Under the pieces are notes generated by a model, which worked only from the letters and a program-made list of their open reading frames with translations, made no database searches and had not been told where the DNA came from. A program made the position numbers and the translations under genes. A stretch of DNA of 64,000 bases from Morganella morganii (GTDB lineage: Bacteria; Pseudomonadota; Gammaproteobacteria; Enterobacterales; Enterobacteriaceae). The DNA lies in the NCBI RefSeq assembly GCF_019242955.1, contig NZ_CP066129.1, forward strand, positions 2,542,001 through 2,606,000, given 5' to 3'. The number at the start of each line of letters is the position of its first letter. Positions within the stretch are counted from its first letter, which is position 1. Positions 55,372 through 63,284 of this stretch are shown in pieces.

Positions 55372-55587
55372 TTATCCGACCGAATGCAGTTTTACATGTG
55401 ATCCGAGATACTCCCGCTTACGTTGATTATCAGCAACTTTGTAGCATTCCGGATACAGTGCCGCAATCTCGTCCATTAATTGTGCAGGTGTATTAACTGC
55501 TTCCATTTTTGATGCAAGAGCCAGTGCCATATCAAAAGCCACCCGCTCAACAGGATTATATTTTGGTGAAAAGATTTTATTTGGCAT
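55372..55587 (-). CDS. Small protein of unknown function
   Basis: About 71 residues, soluble and helical (MPNKIFSPKYNPVERVAF, then an Ala/Leu-rich helix and a basic end). The ATG at 55587 is preceded by GGAGAAATAAT, a good ribosome site; a longer reading adds 11 residues. A 17-base palindrome lies just upstream of that ribosome site. It may be the last gene of the prophage remnant. No family recognised. Confidence 0.6.
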   Translation of the reverse strand: MPNKIFSPKYNPVERVAFDMALALASKMEAVNTPAQLMDEIAALYPECYKVADNQRKREYLGSHVKLHSVG

Positions 55588-55598
55588 ATTATTTCTCC

Positions 55599-55615
55599 AT
55601 TTATCATTGATAAAT
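55599..55615 (-). promoter_or_regulatory. Palindrome before the 71-residue gene
   Basis: ATTTATCA-T-TGATAAAT, 8-base arms, immediately upstream of the ribosome-binding site. It could be an operator or an mRNA hairpin controlling translation. Confidence 0.5.
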
Positions 55616-55884
55616 AACAATATGCATTACTTATCATTGTGCAGGCTTCCGAAATGAGTATAACGGAATATATTTTCCGGAACAGGTCAGTAACTGCGTA
55701 TTTGATCAATACAGCAACCTTTTTCCGGTGTGCTATATTCTTTTTTTCTCATCATAATAACTTTCAAATATTAACGTGTCCTTTGTCACATTTTGTCATC
55801 ATTCACTGACAAATCCCGATAATACATTAACCAGACTTTAAAAAGCCGGACACTACTACACATCCGCTCCGGTATAGTAAGTTC

Positions 55885-55952
55885 ATCCAAGTAGAGAGTA
55901 CCCTGAAGAAATGTTGTGATTATGCCCGCGGATTGCGGGCTTTTTTTTTTTT
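55885..55952 (+). ncRNA. Candidate small RNA with strong terminator
   Basis: A TATAGT -10-like element (55873-55878) is followed by about 40 bases without an open frame, then a terminator with stem GCCCGC (55924-55929) and GCGGGC (55935-55940) and twelve T residues. The gene before it is on the other strand and the gene after it starts 100 bases later, so the terminator has no coding gene to serve. A short Hfq-type RNA of about 65 bases fits. The -35 region is weak (CGGACA with a long spacer). It is also possible that this is a leader attenuator of nlpA. I do not recognise a known family. Confidence 0.5.
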
Positions 55953-56053
55953 CTGTCAAGATGAAATTTTTGCATCACCCTCCCCGTTGACCTTTCTTTC
56001 ATTTTGCCGCTATTTACTGAGACATACTTTCAGTAAACAGAATGGTGAACATA

Positions 56054-56869
56054 ATGAAAAAACAATTTTCTCTGTTTTTTTCCGGTGCTGTTTTAGCGCT
56101 GGGATTTTTACTGTCGGGTTGTGATAAGGGCACAACTGACATGACAAAAATTAAAGTCGGTGTGATTAATGGCGCCGAGCAGGATGTGGCAGAGGTTGCC
56201 AAAAAAGTGGCCAGAGAAAAATACGGACTGGATGTCGAACTGGTCGGCTTCAGCGGCTCCCTGTTACCGAATGATCCGACAGCCAACGGTGACCTCGATG
56301 CCAACGTTTTCCAGCATCGTCCGTTCCTGGCTCAGGACAATAATGCACGGGGCTATAATCTGGTCGCAGTGGGGAATACCTTTGTATTTCCGATGGCCGG
56401 TTATTCCGATAAAATCAGCAATATCAGTGAATTAAAAACCGGCGATACTATCGCTATGCCGAATGACCCGACAAACCTGGGTCGCGCATTATTATTAATG
56501 GAAAAAGAGAAGCTGATTAAATTAAAGTCCGGTACCGGTTTGTTACCTACCGCGCTTGATATTACCGAAAATCCGCTGCAACTGAATATCATGGAGCTGG
56601 AAGGTGCCCAGTTACCAAGGGTGATTAAAGATCCGAAAGTGACTGTGGCGATTATCAGCACCACCTATCTTCAGCAGACCGGTTTATCTCCGGTAAAAGA
56701 CAGTGTGTTTATCGAAGATAAAGAATCGCCGTACGTCAATATTATTGTCACCCGTGAGGATAATAAAGACGCAGAGAATGTGCAGAAATTTATCAAAGCT
56801 TATCAGTCACCGGAAGTAGCAAAGGCCGCTGAAACCCTGTTTAACGGCGGGGCTGTTCCCGGCTGGTAA
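56054..56869 (+). CDS. nlpA: NlpA family substrate-binding lipoprotein
   Basis: About 271 residues. A lipoprotein signal with lipobox LLSGC (Cys near residue 23) anchors a periplasmic-binding domain very close to E. coli NlpA: KVGVINGAEQDVAEVAKKVA, DANVFQHRPFLAQDN, VAVGNTFVFPMAGYS, ending ETLFNGGAVPGW. NlpA binds methionine as an accessory to the MetNI transporter; no metNI genes are next to it. ATG at 56054 has GGTGA 7 bases upstream and is preferred to 56042. Confidence 0.9.
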   Translation: MKKQFSLFFSGAVLALGFLLSGCDKGTTDMTKIKVGVINGAEQDVAEVAKKVAREKYGLDVELVGFSGSLLPNDPTANGDLDANVFQHRPFLAQDNNARGYNLVAVGNTFVFPMAGYSDKISNISELKTGDTIAMPNDPTNLGRALLLMEKEKLIKLKSGTGLLPTALDITENPLQLNIMELEGAQLPRVIKDPKVTVAIISTTYLQQTGLSPVKDSVFIEDKESPYVNIIVTREDNKDAENVQKFIKAYQSPEVAKAAETLFNGGAVPGW

Positions 56870-56886
56870 TGACAACAAACTTAAGA

Positions 56887-56911
56887 GTGCCGGACACCGT
56901 CCGGCACGATT
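56887..56911. terminator. nlpA/tetR convergent terminator
   Basis: A 9-base-pair perfect stem, GTGCCGGAC (56887-56895) and GTCCGGCAC (56899-56907), followed by GATTTCT on the plus strand. Moderate T content. Confidence 0.65.
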
Positions 56912-56913
56912 TC

Positions 56914-57597
56914 TCACTCCTGATCCAGTCCCAGTGCACGGCATGAAAGCAGCACAATCTGTCCGGTAATGGCTGTCAGTGAATCCTCACTGACTGATTT
57001 TTCTTCACTGCGGCGAAGATAGGCTTTCTGCGCCACCACGAATCCCAGAATCTGTCCTATCAGTGCATGTGCCCTGATAATCGCTGTTTTTGTATCTGCC
57101 TGTACATCCGCAAGCTGTACCAGACGGGTGAGCTGTTCATGAAATGGTTCGATAAAGGACTGATAAATCACATTATAATTTTCAGTCTGCTCCAGTTGTT
57201 CCCGCAAAATCAGTGTGGCATACAGCGCATGCTCCGGCGACAGCAGTGCTCTGCACAGCCCGGTAACCATACTGGTCAGAACCGTTTTCAGTGCTGTTTT
57301 ACCGGGATGCGCCTGTACCATCAATGCTGCCGTGGCGGCATCAATCCCGCTGACATCCGTGACTGCCGCCAGATCATCTGTGATTTTACGGATCACCGCC
57401 GCATATACACCCGACTTTCCCCCCATATGATAAGGAATAGCCGACTGATTCACACCCGCCTCCTCCGCCAGCTGCCGGGTCCGGACACCGCTGACGCCGC
57501 TCAGGGCAAACAGGCGGACGCCCGCCTGTATCAGTTTCTCTTTGGTCTGCTCTGAGGAGAGCGCATGTTTATTCATCTTATCCGTCATCTGCGGCAT
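56914..57597 (-). CDS. TetR-family regulator
   Basis: A 227-residue repressor. The TetR helix-turn-helix occupies residues 17-62 (TKEKLIQAGVRLFALSGVSGVRTRQLAEEAGVNQSAIPYHMGGKSGVYAAVI), and the C-terminal ligand/dimer domain resembles the CecR/YbiH group (DUF1956). It starts 12 bases after the M24 gene, in the same operon, and a perfect palindrome lies at the promoter of that operon. Local repression with an unknown inducer is inferred. Several Met codons near the start (57597, 57588, 57576) are possible; none has a strong ribosome site. Confidence 0.87.
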   Translation of the reverse strand: MPQMTDKMNKHALSSEQTKEKLIQAGVRLFALSGVSGVRTRQLAEEAGVNQSAIPYHMGGKSGVYAAVIRKITDDLAAVTDVSGIDAATAALMVQAHPGKTALKTVLTSMVTGLCRALLSPEHALYATLILREQLEQTENYNVIYQSFIEPFHEQLTRLVQLADVQADTKTAIIRAHALIGQILGFVVAQKAYLRRSEEKSVSEDSLTAITGQIVLLSCRALGLDQE

Positions 57598-57609
57598 TCA
57601 CCGGTATAA

Positions 57610-58881
57610 TCAGAGATCAGCACGCATCAGCCGGGTGGAATTATCATTAAGCTCAATTCCGCCGTTTTTCCCGACAATCACCGTGCCGCCAAGGTTACAC
57701 AGATGATAGCCAAAGGCACAGTTAGGTTCAAATGCAAAACTCATTCCCGCTTTCAGCACCAGCTCCCGTCCGGGATTCGGCAAACGTTCCACTTTACGGT
57801 AACGGGATACCAGCGGCAGAGACTCAATACCCGGCGCAGTACCGAACCCGATCGGGCCATACGGATTGATGCTGTGAATGAGCGGATGCACATGCCAGCC
57901 GCCGGAAGCCAGCAATGGTTTTTCCATTTCATCCACCACTTCCCCGAATGTCACACCCTCTTTCAGATATGACACCCCAATGTCATAACACTCTCTGGCG
58001 ACCAGAGCTGCTTTTTCCAGCTGCGGATGGATTTTTCCGACCGCAACGGCTGCCTGATGCTGGGTTTCATACATTCCGTACAGTGCAAAAATTTCGGACA
58101 ATACAATATCACCTGACACAATCTCTCTTGGTTTCTGTGAACGGTACTGCCAGGCCGGCTGACCCCAGCCGATATATTCCGGACCGGATCCCATCAGAAT
58201 CTCAGCGGTAAAACCACCCGCGGATAAACAGGTGGCGGTCACTGCCGCCGCAATATCCGCCTCGCTGTTTCCCGGTACAGCAGTCACCCGCATCGCTTCA
58301 CTCATGGCTTCACCAATCGCCGCAGCATGACGGATATGAGCAAGTTCTTCTTCACTTTTCACTGATGCGCGGACAAAAAAGTCACGATAGACCGGCACGA
58401 TCGCCGCCTGCGGGTACGCTTCTTTAATCCCGGTCAGGGTATTAAACGGCATTGCACCATCAAAATAGAACGGCGGATACGGCTCCAGCCCGATCACGCC
58501 GATTTGTGCCGCCGCCGGGACATTCATTTCCCTGAGCAGCGCACCGATATTACGCCCGGTTTTGCCGACCATAATCTGTGACGGGGACAACCACTGATTG
58601 TCCCCTCGCATTGCGGCCTGCATATGGTCAGCAATCATCATCGGCGCAAATGTCACGACAACGGGGTCATTATCCTGATAAAAAATCACCACAGAGCCAA
58701 GACGATCATTCGTAAAATAGTGATCCACACAAAACGGGGCCGGTGCAGCCGATTCCCGGTCACCGTAAACAATCAGAACATCCAGATTGCGCCGGCGCAT
58801 GATGTCGCGCGCCAGGTTCCAGCGGCGATCCCGCTCCTGTAAAGAGAAACCGGCCGGTATTGCAGTATTAATCGTTTTCAT
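57610..58881 (-). CDS. M24-fold (creatinase/aminopeptidase P-like) protein, metal ligands degenerate
   Basis: A 423-residue protein with an N-terminal creatinase-like domain (about 1-165) and a C-terminal pita-bread domain (about 170-415). In metal-dependent members the first two ligands are Asp in D-x-G and S/G-D-x-T-R motifs; here the matching segment reads IVLSEIFALYGMYETQHQA (near residue 265) and both Asp are replaced. One Glu ligand is kept (GMSFAFEPN, near 378), but the final Glu is replaced by Gly in CNLGGTVIVG. This pattern resembles metal-independent members such as creatinase rather than Xaa-Pro peptidases. Substrate unknown. An AGGTGGG ribosome site precedes ATG 58881. It heads the operon with the TetR gene. 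Confidence 0.8.
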   Translation of the reverse strand: MKTINTAIPAGFSLQERDRRWNLARDIMRRRNLDVLIVYGDRESAAPAPFCVDHYFTNDRLGSVVIFYQDNDPVVVTFAPMMIADHMQAAMRGDNQWLSPSQIMVGKTGRNIGALLREMNVPAAAQIGVIGLEPYPPFYFDGAMPFNTLTGIKEAYPQAAIVPVYRDFFVRASVKSEEELAHIRHAAAIGEAMSEAMRVTAVPGNSEADIAAAVTATCLSAGGFTAEILMGSGPEYIGWGQPAWQYRSQKPREIVSGDIVLSEIFALYGMYETQHQAAVAVGKIHPQLEKAALVARECYDIGVSYLKEGVTFGEVVDEMEKPLLASGGWHVHPLIHSINPYGPIGFGTAPGIESLPLVSRYRKVERLPNPGRELVLKAGMSFAFEPNCAFGYHLCNLGGTVIVGKNGGIELNDNSTRLMRADL

Positions 58882-58894
58882 AACCCACCTATAT

Positions 58895-58916
58895 TTAATT
58901 CATTTGAATGAATTAA
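58895..58916 (-). promoter_or_regulatory. TetR-type operator palindrome
   Basis: Perfect 10-base arms TTAATTCATT (58895-58904) and AATGAATTAA (58907-58916) with a 2-base centre, 14 bases before the M24 start codon. The size and place fit an operator for the co-encoded TetR repressor. Confidence 0.75.
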
Positions 58917-59045
58917 TATCGTAGTGAATGATCTGAAATCCGTCAATGACAAGATCCGGATCAACACCTGAGAAAAAAGTAATGGATTGTTTTATCAGCA
59001 GATTTAAAATTGATCTGATAACAATATCAGCCCGGAAAGTGACTT

Positions 59046-59480
59046 ATGAATATATTTTACCTTTATATCCTGCTCTATCAGGACAAAATTGTCGTCCGTG
59101 ATGTCAGAACACACCGTGAAATGACGGGGATACCGGAAACGCCCTTTACCACAAACCGGTTGCTGGTCGGGGATATGCTCTCTGCCGCCAAAACACTGCA
59201 AAAGACGGTTTCACGCCTGACCTCCCCGCTGCCGCTGTGGAAAAAAATATTCAGTCCCCGCTACGCGGTGCTCGTTCACCCGATGGAAATGCGCGAAGGC
59301 GGATTATGCAATGTGGAAAAACGTATTTTCCGGGAACTGGCCGGTTTTATTGCCCCGAAAAGAACAGGGGCAGTGAAAGCCTATGTATGTGACCATCCCG
59401 ATATGCAACCTGATCAACTGGTATTCGATGTGATGTCCGGTAAATTTAAGCTGACGGATGAAGAAAAAAACGCCTCCTGA
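59046..59480 (+). CDS. YjaA-like protein
   Basis: A 144-residue soluble protein that follows E. coli YjaA (127 residues) in layout: an initial strand with KIVVRDVRTHREMTG near residue 14, NRLLVGDMLSAAKTLQ near 37, and MEMREGGLCNVEKRIFREL near 80. YjaA is linked to stress response and biofilm regulation in E. coli without a known mechanism. A modest ribosome site (GGAAAGTGA) precedes ATG 59046. It is divergent from the M24 operon and monocistronic by its appearance. Confidence 0.72.
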   Translation: MNIFYLYILLYQDKIVVRDVRTHREMTGIPETPFTTNRLLVGDMLSAAKTLQKTVSRLTSPLPLWKKIFSPRYAVLVHPMEMREGGLCNVEKRIFRELAGFIAPKRTGAVKAYVCDHPDMQPDQLVFDVMSGKFKLTDEEKNAS

Positions 59481-59653
59481 TCGTATTCCGGAGCGGATTT
59501 TCTTATTTAACTTTTCACAATAATCCTCTCCGGAAAAAATAAAATGAAGACTCCCTTAATTCTTTATGATGAACCGGATTAATTCAATTTAAGCTATTAA
59601 TCACTATTTTTTCTGATAATAGTAATAACACCGCTATTGAAAAGGAAAAGGCA

Positions 59654-59824
59654 ATGAATACAAATCAACACGATATAGATAAAGCCGCTGAAAAGATCAT
59701 CAAAGGAATGGAGCGTATTAACCGCTTTGCAGATAAATACACAACATACCTTTCAGAAAAAGACAAGACGCACCTGATCAGGCTGACAACTGAATTACAA
59801 AAAAAACTGAATGCGGACAAATAA
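59654..59824 (+). CDS. Small helical protein, unknown
   Basis: A 56-residue frame starting MNTNQHDIDKAAEKIIKG, amphipathic and rich in Lys, Glu and Asp, with no signal peptide or membrane segment. AAAAGG stands 5 bases before the ATG. The codon usage and clean start support a real gene, but I cannot name a family. The flanking regions are AT-rich. Confidence 0.55.
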   Translation: MNTNQHDIDKAAEKIIKGMERINRFADKYTTYLSEKDKTHLIRLTTELQKKLNADK

Positions 59825-60069
59825 TAAATTTATTTTTTGTTGATGATTCGTTTATTTTACAAATAAAAACAGGCTAATAAATTGATTAACAAGTGATTTT
59901 TTATAAATAAAACCTATAGCGAAATATCAGTATTTGTCAGTTTTCCGGGGATTTGAAAATATTGCCGCTGTTTATGTATATCCCGTTGTGCGGCGAAAAA
60001 AACAGGAATATGTTTCATCCATACCCGCTGAGCAGGTATAAATACTCCCGTAATCCTGAGGATATCATA

Positions 60070-60288
60070 ATGAAACATTCAGCTCTTATTGTTGCAACGC
60101 TGGCCGGTTTATTCTCTTTCGGTGCAATGGCATCGACATCCGCACCGGCAGTTTCTGCGGCACATTCAGGTATTACCGCCACTAAAGCGGACAGTCATGC
60201 TAAAGCCGTAAAACACGAAGCAAAAGTAAAAAGTGAGAAAGGAAAAAAAGCAAAAAAAGTTAAAGAGGAAAAACAGAGCGCAATCTGA
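60070..60288 (+). CDS. Small secreted Lys-rich protein
   Basis: About 72 residues. A signal peptide (residues 1-21, ending GAMA) is followed by a Ser/Ala-rich stretch and then a strongly basic tail of Lys, Ala, His and Glu. The composition recalls acid-shock-type periplasmic peptides such as Asr, but no direct homology is claimed. ATG 60070 follows CCTGAGG and is preferred to a start at 59953. A bidirectional terminator follows. Confidence 0.65.
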   Translation: MKHSALIVATLAGLFSFGAMASTSAPAVSAAHSGITATKADSHAKAVKHEAKVKSEKGKKAKKVKEEKQSAI

Positions 60289-60341
60289 TTATGATAACGG
60301 TGTTATCCGCGGATTAAACCGGCGCCATACCGGGCCGTAAA

Positions 60342-60372
60342 AAAACCTCCCGTCATACGGGAGGTTTTCCTT
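60342..60372. terminator. Bidirectional terminator
   Basis: Arms AAAACCTCCCG (60342-60352) and CGGGAGGTTTT (60358-60368), 11 perfect pairs, with T-runs on both strands. It ends the Lys-rich gene and the 30-residue membrane peptide gene opposite it. Confidence 0.88.
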
Positions 60373-60391
60373 TCATCTTAATTACCCGTCA

Positions 60392-60484
60392 TCAAACTGC
60401 TAACGCAATAACAAAGATAATGAGCGCGATGCAGGTGAAGAAACCAGTAGGGTATACCATCGTACTTTTCGTCATTGGTGACAT
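60392..60484 (-). CDS. 30-residue single-helix membrane peptide
   Basis: ATG 60484 to TGA 60392 encodes MSPMTKSTMVYPTG followed by one hydrophobic helix (FFTCIALIIFVIALAV). A strong CAGGAGA ribosome site lies 8 bases upstream and a terminator follows the stop, so it looks like a complete small gene. The family is not recognised; it resembles the many single-helix stress peptides of enterobacteria in size only. Confidence 0.6.
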   Translation of the reverse strand: MSPMTKSTMVYPTGFFTCIALIIFVIALAV

Positions 60485-60650
60485 GATCGAGTCTCCTGTA
60501 AACCTTGCTTAGTATCTGACAAACAAAGAACCCGAAGATATTTAAAGACATCCAAAGACATAAGTAAAGCTGATAGATCACAAAATCGGATGGTAACAGA
60601 TAAGATACCGTTTCGCTTCATATCATTATTTTTCGGCGGAGATATCCGGT

Positions 60651-61478
60651 TTACTGCACAATGATCATAACCAGCAGTACAAATATCAGCAAAGCCAGAT
60701 AAGATTTGGCATAGAATCGGTCCGGGATACGACCAATCAGCGGAGCACAGAGTTTTTGCCCCAGCCAGGAGCCGGCAATCAGTAAAACAAAGGCCTGAAT
60801 ATCCACATAACCGGCAAATCCGCTGCCGAATTCCGATGTTTCATTGCGGGCCAGAAGAATATAAGTCAGTGTACCGGTCAGTGCCATCGGCAAAGATAAC
60901 GGGTTTGCCATGGCGGTCGCCTGTGCCATTTCCGCACCACGGCGGCGCATCAGCGGTACCGTCATAACACTGCCCCCCACACCCAGAAAGGCAGCCACAA
61001 CACCAATGACAGTACCGGCTGCCGCAGTGGCACCCGCCGGCATTTCCCGCAAATGAGAAGCTGACTGTGTCATAAATCCGGGACGGAAAATGCTGTCCAG
61101 AATGGTAATGGCAAGGTACGCAATAAAAATCCATCTGACCCACTCCCCCTGAACTGCGATCGCCATCAGCGCGCCTGCGACGGCACCGGCGGCAATATAA
61201 CCTGCCAGCGGACGTACCTGTGGCCAGTTAATCATTCCTGCGCGATGCTGACGAAGTGTCGCCATTGATGAGCTGAATATCATCACGCAGGTAGACGTGG
61301 CCACGGCAATATGCATGGCCGCAGCAGCGGTATGACTGTCAGCAGTCGCCGTTAACAGCGCATAAAGCAGAGGAACAATAAAGAATCCGCCGCCGAAACC
61401 GAATAACACGGTTGTTGACCCGACAAGACAGCCACACGCAAATAAGAGTAGAAACACAGAAACAGCCCCGCTTAACAT
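60651..61478 (-). CDS. TauE/SafE family permease
   Basis: About 275 residues with eight hydrophobic helices in two repeats; GSTTVLFGFGGGFFIVPLLYALL near residue 18 and GVVAAFLGVGGSVMTVPLMRRRGA near 155 are the duplicated family signatures. The family exports sulfite, sulfoacetate or other anions. ATG at 61478 (AAAGG upstream) is preferred over a longer reading from 61535. It is distinct from yfcA in this window (different sequence and neighbours). No operon partner. Confidence 0.85.
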   Translation of the reverse strand: MLSGAVSVFLLLFACGCLVGSTTVLFGFGGGFFIVPLLYALLTATADSHTAAAAMHIAVATSTCVMIFSSSMATLRQHRAGMINWPQVRPLAGYIAAGAVAGALMAIAVQGEWVRWIFIAYLAITILDSIFRPGFMTQSASHLREMPAGATAAAGTVIGVVAAFLGVGGSVMTVPLMRRRGAEMAQATAMANPLSLPMALTGTLTYILLARNETSEFGSGFAGYVDIQAFVLLIAGSWLGQKLCAPLIGRIPDRFYAKSYLALLIFVLLVMIIVQ

Positions 61479-61573
61479 AATCGTTGCCTTTACTATAAAC
61501 AGCCCGCGGGGAGTTCGCTTTTGCATGCAGGACAACCGGTATTGTATTTCAGCCAGGATGGCTTCAGCGTCGT

Positions 61574-61610
61574 AAAAAAGAAAAGGCTCACTGATGTGTT
61601 CAGGAGCCTT
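61574..61610 (-). terminator. Terminator of the DUF1508 gene
   Basis: Stem AAGGCTC (61583-61589) and GAGCCTT (61604-61610), with further TGA/TCA pairing inside, followed by TTTTCTTTTTT on the minus strand. Confidence 0.75.
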
Positions 61611-61629
61611 ATTAATTCTGCTGCTTATT

Positions 61630-61821
61630 TTATTTACCGGTCAGGTCTTTAATCTCTTCAGAAGGACCATTTTTCTGCACGGAGGCAATACCATTCAGCG
61701 CCCCCTGCTTTGATGCATACATCTCGCTGGTGGCGATAATTTCATGGTTACCGGCTTTCAGGACAAAATAGTACGGCTGTGATACATCTTTGGTCGATTT
61801 TTTTAACTCGTAATACCCCAT
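61630..61821 (-). CDS. DUF1508 (YegP-like) protein
   Basis: About 63 residues of the DUF1508/UPF0339 fold: MGYYELKKSTKDVSQPYYFVLKA-type start, then AGNHEIIATSEMYASKQGALNGIASVQKN, the conserved core. E. coli YegP has two copies of the unit; this is a single-unit form. Function unknown. GAGGAG precedes ATG 61821 at proper spacing, favouring it over a longer reading from 61866. Confidence 0.85.
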   Translation of the reverse strand: MGYYELKKSTKDVSQPYYFVLKAGNHEIIATSEMYASKQGALNGIASVQKNGPSEEIKDLTGK

Positions 61822-61941
61822 AACAAGCTCCTCAGGTTGAAAAATCATGTTAATACGGCAAATCATAATGACGATTTCAGTATAGTCACTGATACGTAAA
61901 AACAGGAAATAAAAACCATAAAAGATAATTCCCGATGATAT

Positions 61942-62430
61942 TCAGCGGCCAATCATCAGTAAATACGGGGTCTCATTACAGATAAAATGCCCTGCTTCTC
62001 TCATGCCGGATTTCAGATGCGCACGAACAGAGCGCTCATTATCCTGATTAATAAATGCAACCGGCTTTCCGCTGTTTTCCGCGCACACCTGTTTATATAA
62101 TGCCGATAAAATCCCCTGTCCGCGATAATCCTTTGCGATACAGACCGGGCCATAAAACCAGTTATTTTCCAGCAGTTCACCAAATTGCTGTGAGATCAGT
62201 GCGGTCACCGGGGATATTTGTGCGGACTGCACCGGGAAACTGAATACCACACCTGCAATCACGTCATCGTCCTGAGCAATAATCACTGTCAGTGCATGCG
62301 CAAACATCGTTTCAACTTTTTTCAGCGGGTATTCTCCCAATAATCCCCCCTGCCGTGACTGTGCGTTTTCCTGTAATAATGCAGCAACCTTTCCGCAGTC
62401 CCTATTTTCCATCTGCCGGTAATGAATCAT
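61942..62430 (-). CDS. GNAT family N-acetyltransferase
   Basis: A 162-residue acetyltransferase. The acetyl-CoA motif reads VCIAKDYRGQGILSALYKQV near residues 97-115 (R-G-x-G), followed by FINQDNERSVRAHLKSGM near 130. The acceptor is unknown. No partner gene is evident. Confidence 0.83.
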   Translation of the reverse strand: MIHYRQMENRDCGKVAALLQENAQSRQGGLLGEYPLKKVETMFAHALTVIIAQDDDVIAGVVFSFPVQSAQISPVTALISQQFGELLENNWFYGPVCIAKDYRGQGILSALYKQVCAENSGKPVAFINQDNERSVRAHLKSGMREAGHFICNETPYLLMIGR

Positions 62431-62457
62431 CCTCTTTCCCCCGTATTATTAAGCCTG

Positions 62458-62487
62458 AAACAAAAAGCCACCGGATAAACCGATGGC
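62458..62487 (-). terminator. Terminator of the ydcH-like gene
   Basis: Arms GCCACCGG (62467-62474) and CCGATGGC (62480-62487) with one wobble, followed by TTTTTG on the minus strand. Confidence 0.7.
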
Positions 62488-62500
62488 ATATAAGGGAAAT

Positions 62501-62722
62501 TCAGTCATCTTCCGGCGGATTTTTCAGAAGCTGGTGGATCTCTTCTTTCAGGCGTAATTTTTGTTTTTTCAGTTCCACCACTTCCTCACTGTAGCCACTT
62601 CTGTCTGACTTTTCCAGCCGGGCTATTTCATGATCGAGTTGATTGTGTTTATCAAACAACGTGCGGAACTCAAGGTTATTCTGGCGAAGATGGGAAATTA
62701 AATCACGGTATTCCGGAAACAT
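62501..62722 (-). CDS. ydcH: YdcH family protein (DUF465)
   Basis: A 73-residue soluble protein, matching E. coli YdcH (74 residues): MFPEYRDLISHLRQNN, LFDKHNQLDHEIARLE, and KKQKLRLKEEIHQLL. Likely a helical hairpin. Function unknown. AGGAGGTAAATTGTT precedes the start, a strong ribosome site. Between it and the next gene, 62723-62888 holds no supported gene. Confidence 0.88.
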   Translation of the reverse strand: MFPEYRDLISHLRQNNLEFRTLFDKHNQLDHEIARLEKSDRSGYSEEVVELKKQKLRLKEEIHQLLKNPPEDD

Positions 62723-62888
62723 AACAATTTACCTCCTGTCAGTGACTATATAATCATCATCTGCGATTTCCGCCTGCAAATCAAAGATCAGACGCTGAAA
62801 ATTTGACATTGGTTTGTGGTTTAATACCGTATCCGTTTTTCGCTGCCTGCCTTCACGAAGATTCAGCTCCGGCACAACCGGCAGTAAA

Positions 62889-63284
62889 TCAGGGTCTTAT
62901 TGTGAAGGTCATACGTGCTGATGGTTTTACTTCGTAAGTCTGCTTTTCACTATTCCAGACAAACTCCGGCGCCGCATACCGGCCATAAGTATAGGAAGGA
63001 AACTCATTGGGTTTATAAGAAAAATCACTATCGATACCGGTATTTTTGCTTTCTTTTAGTCCGGCTTTAAAAATTTCATTCAGTTTATTTTGGCTTTTTT
63101 CTGCATCCTGCTCGAATTTCGAACGACCGGCAAGCATATAGCCAGGCTTACCGGTGGTATTATTTATACGATTATCGGGTGTTTTTTTGGTGGCTATCGT
63201 TAGTTCAGAGTGACTTTTATTTCCTGCCTCAGCACAACCAACAAGCAGACATAATGACAGATGAGATATAACTACATAATGCAT
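62889..63284 (-). CDS. Putative lipoprotein, unknown function
   Basis: A 131-residue protein with an N-terminal signal and lipobox LLVGC (Cys near residue 17), then a polar region and a Tyr/Pro-rich C-terminal part (FPSYTYGRYAAPEFVWNSE). Likely membrane-anchored. No family recognised. CAGGAATTAACC precedes ATG 63284. It is surrounded by AT-rich intergenic DNA (63285-63497 upstream, without a gene). Confidence 0.6.
   Translation of the reverse strand: MHYVVISHLSLCLLVGCAEAGNKSHSELTIATKKTPDNRINNTTGKPGYMLAGRSKFEQDAEKSQNKLNEIFKAGLKESKNTGIDSDFSYKPNEFPSYTYGRYAAPEFVWNSEKQTYEVKPSARMTFTIRP

Noticed and set aside
60378-60581. 67-codon minus-strand frame
   Set aside because: It overlaps the better supported 30-residue frame, which has a clear ribosome site and terminator; this one has neither.
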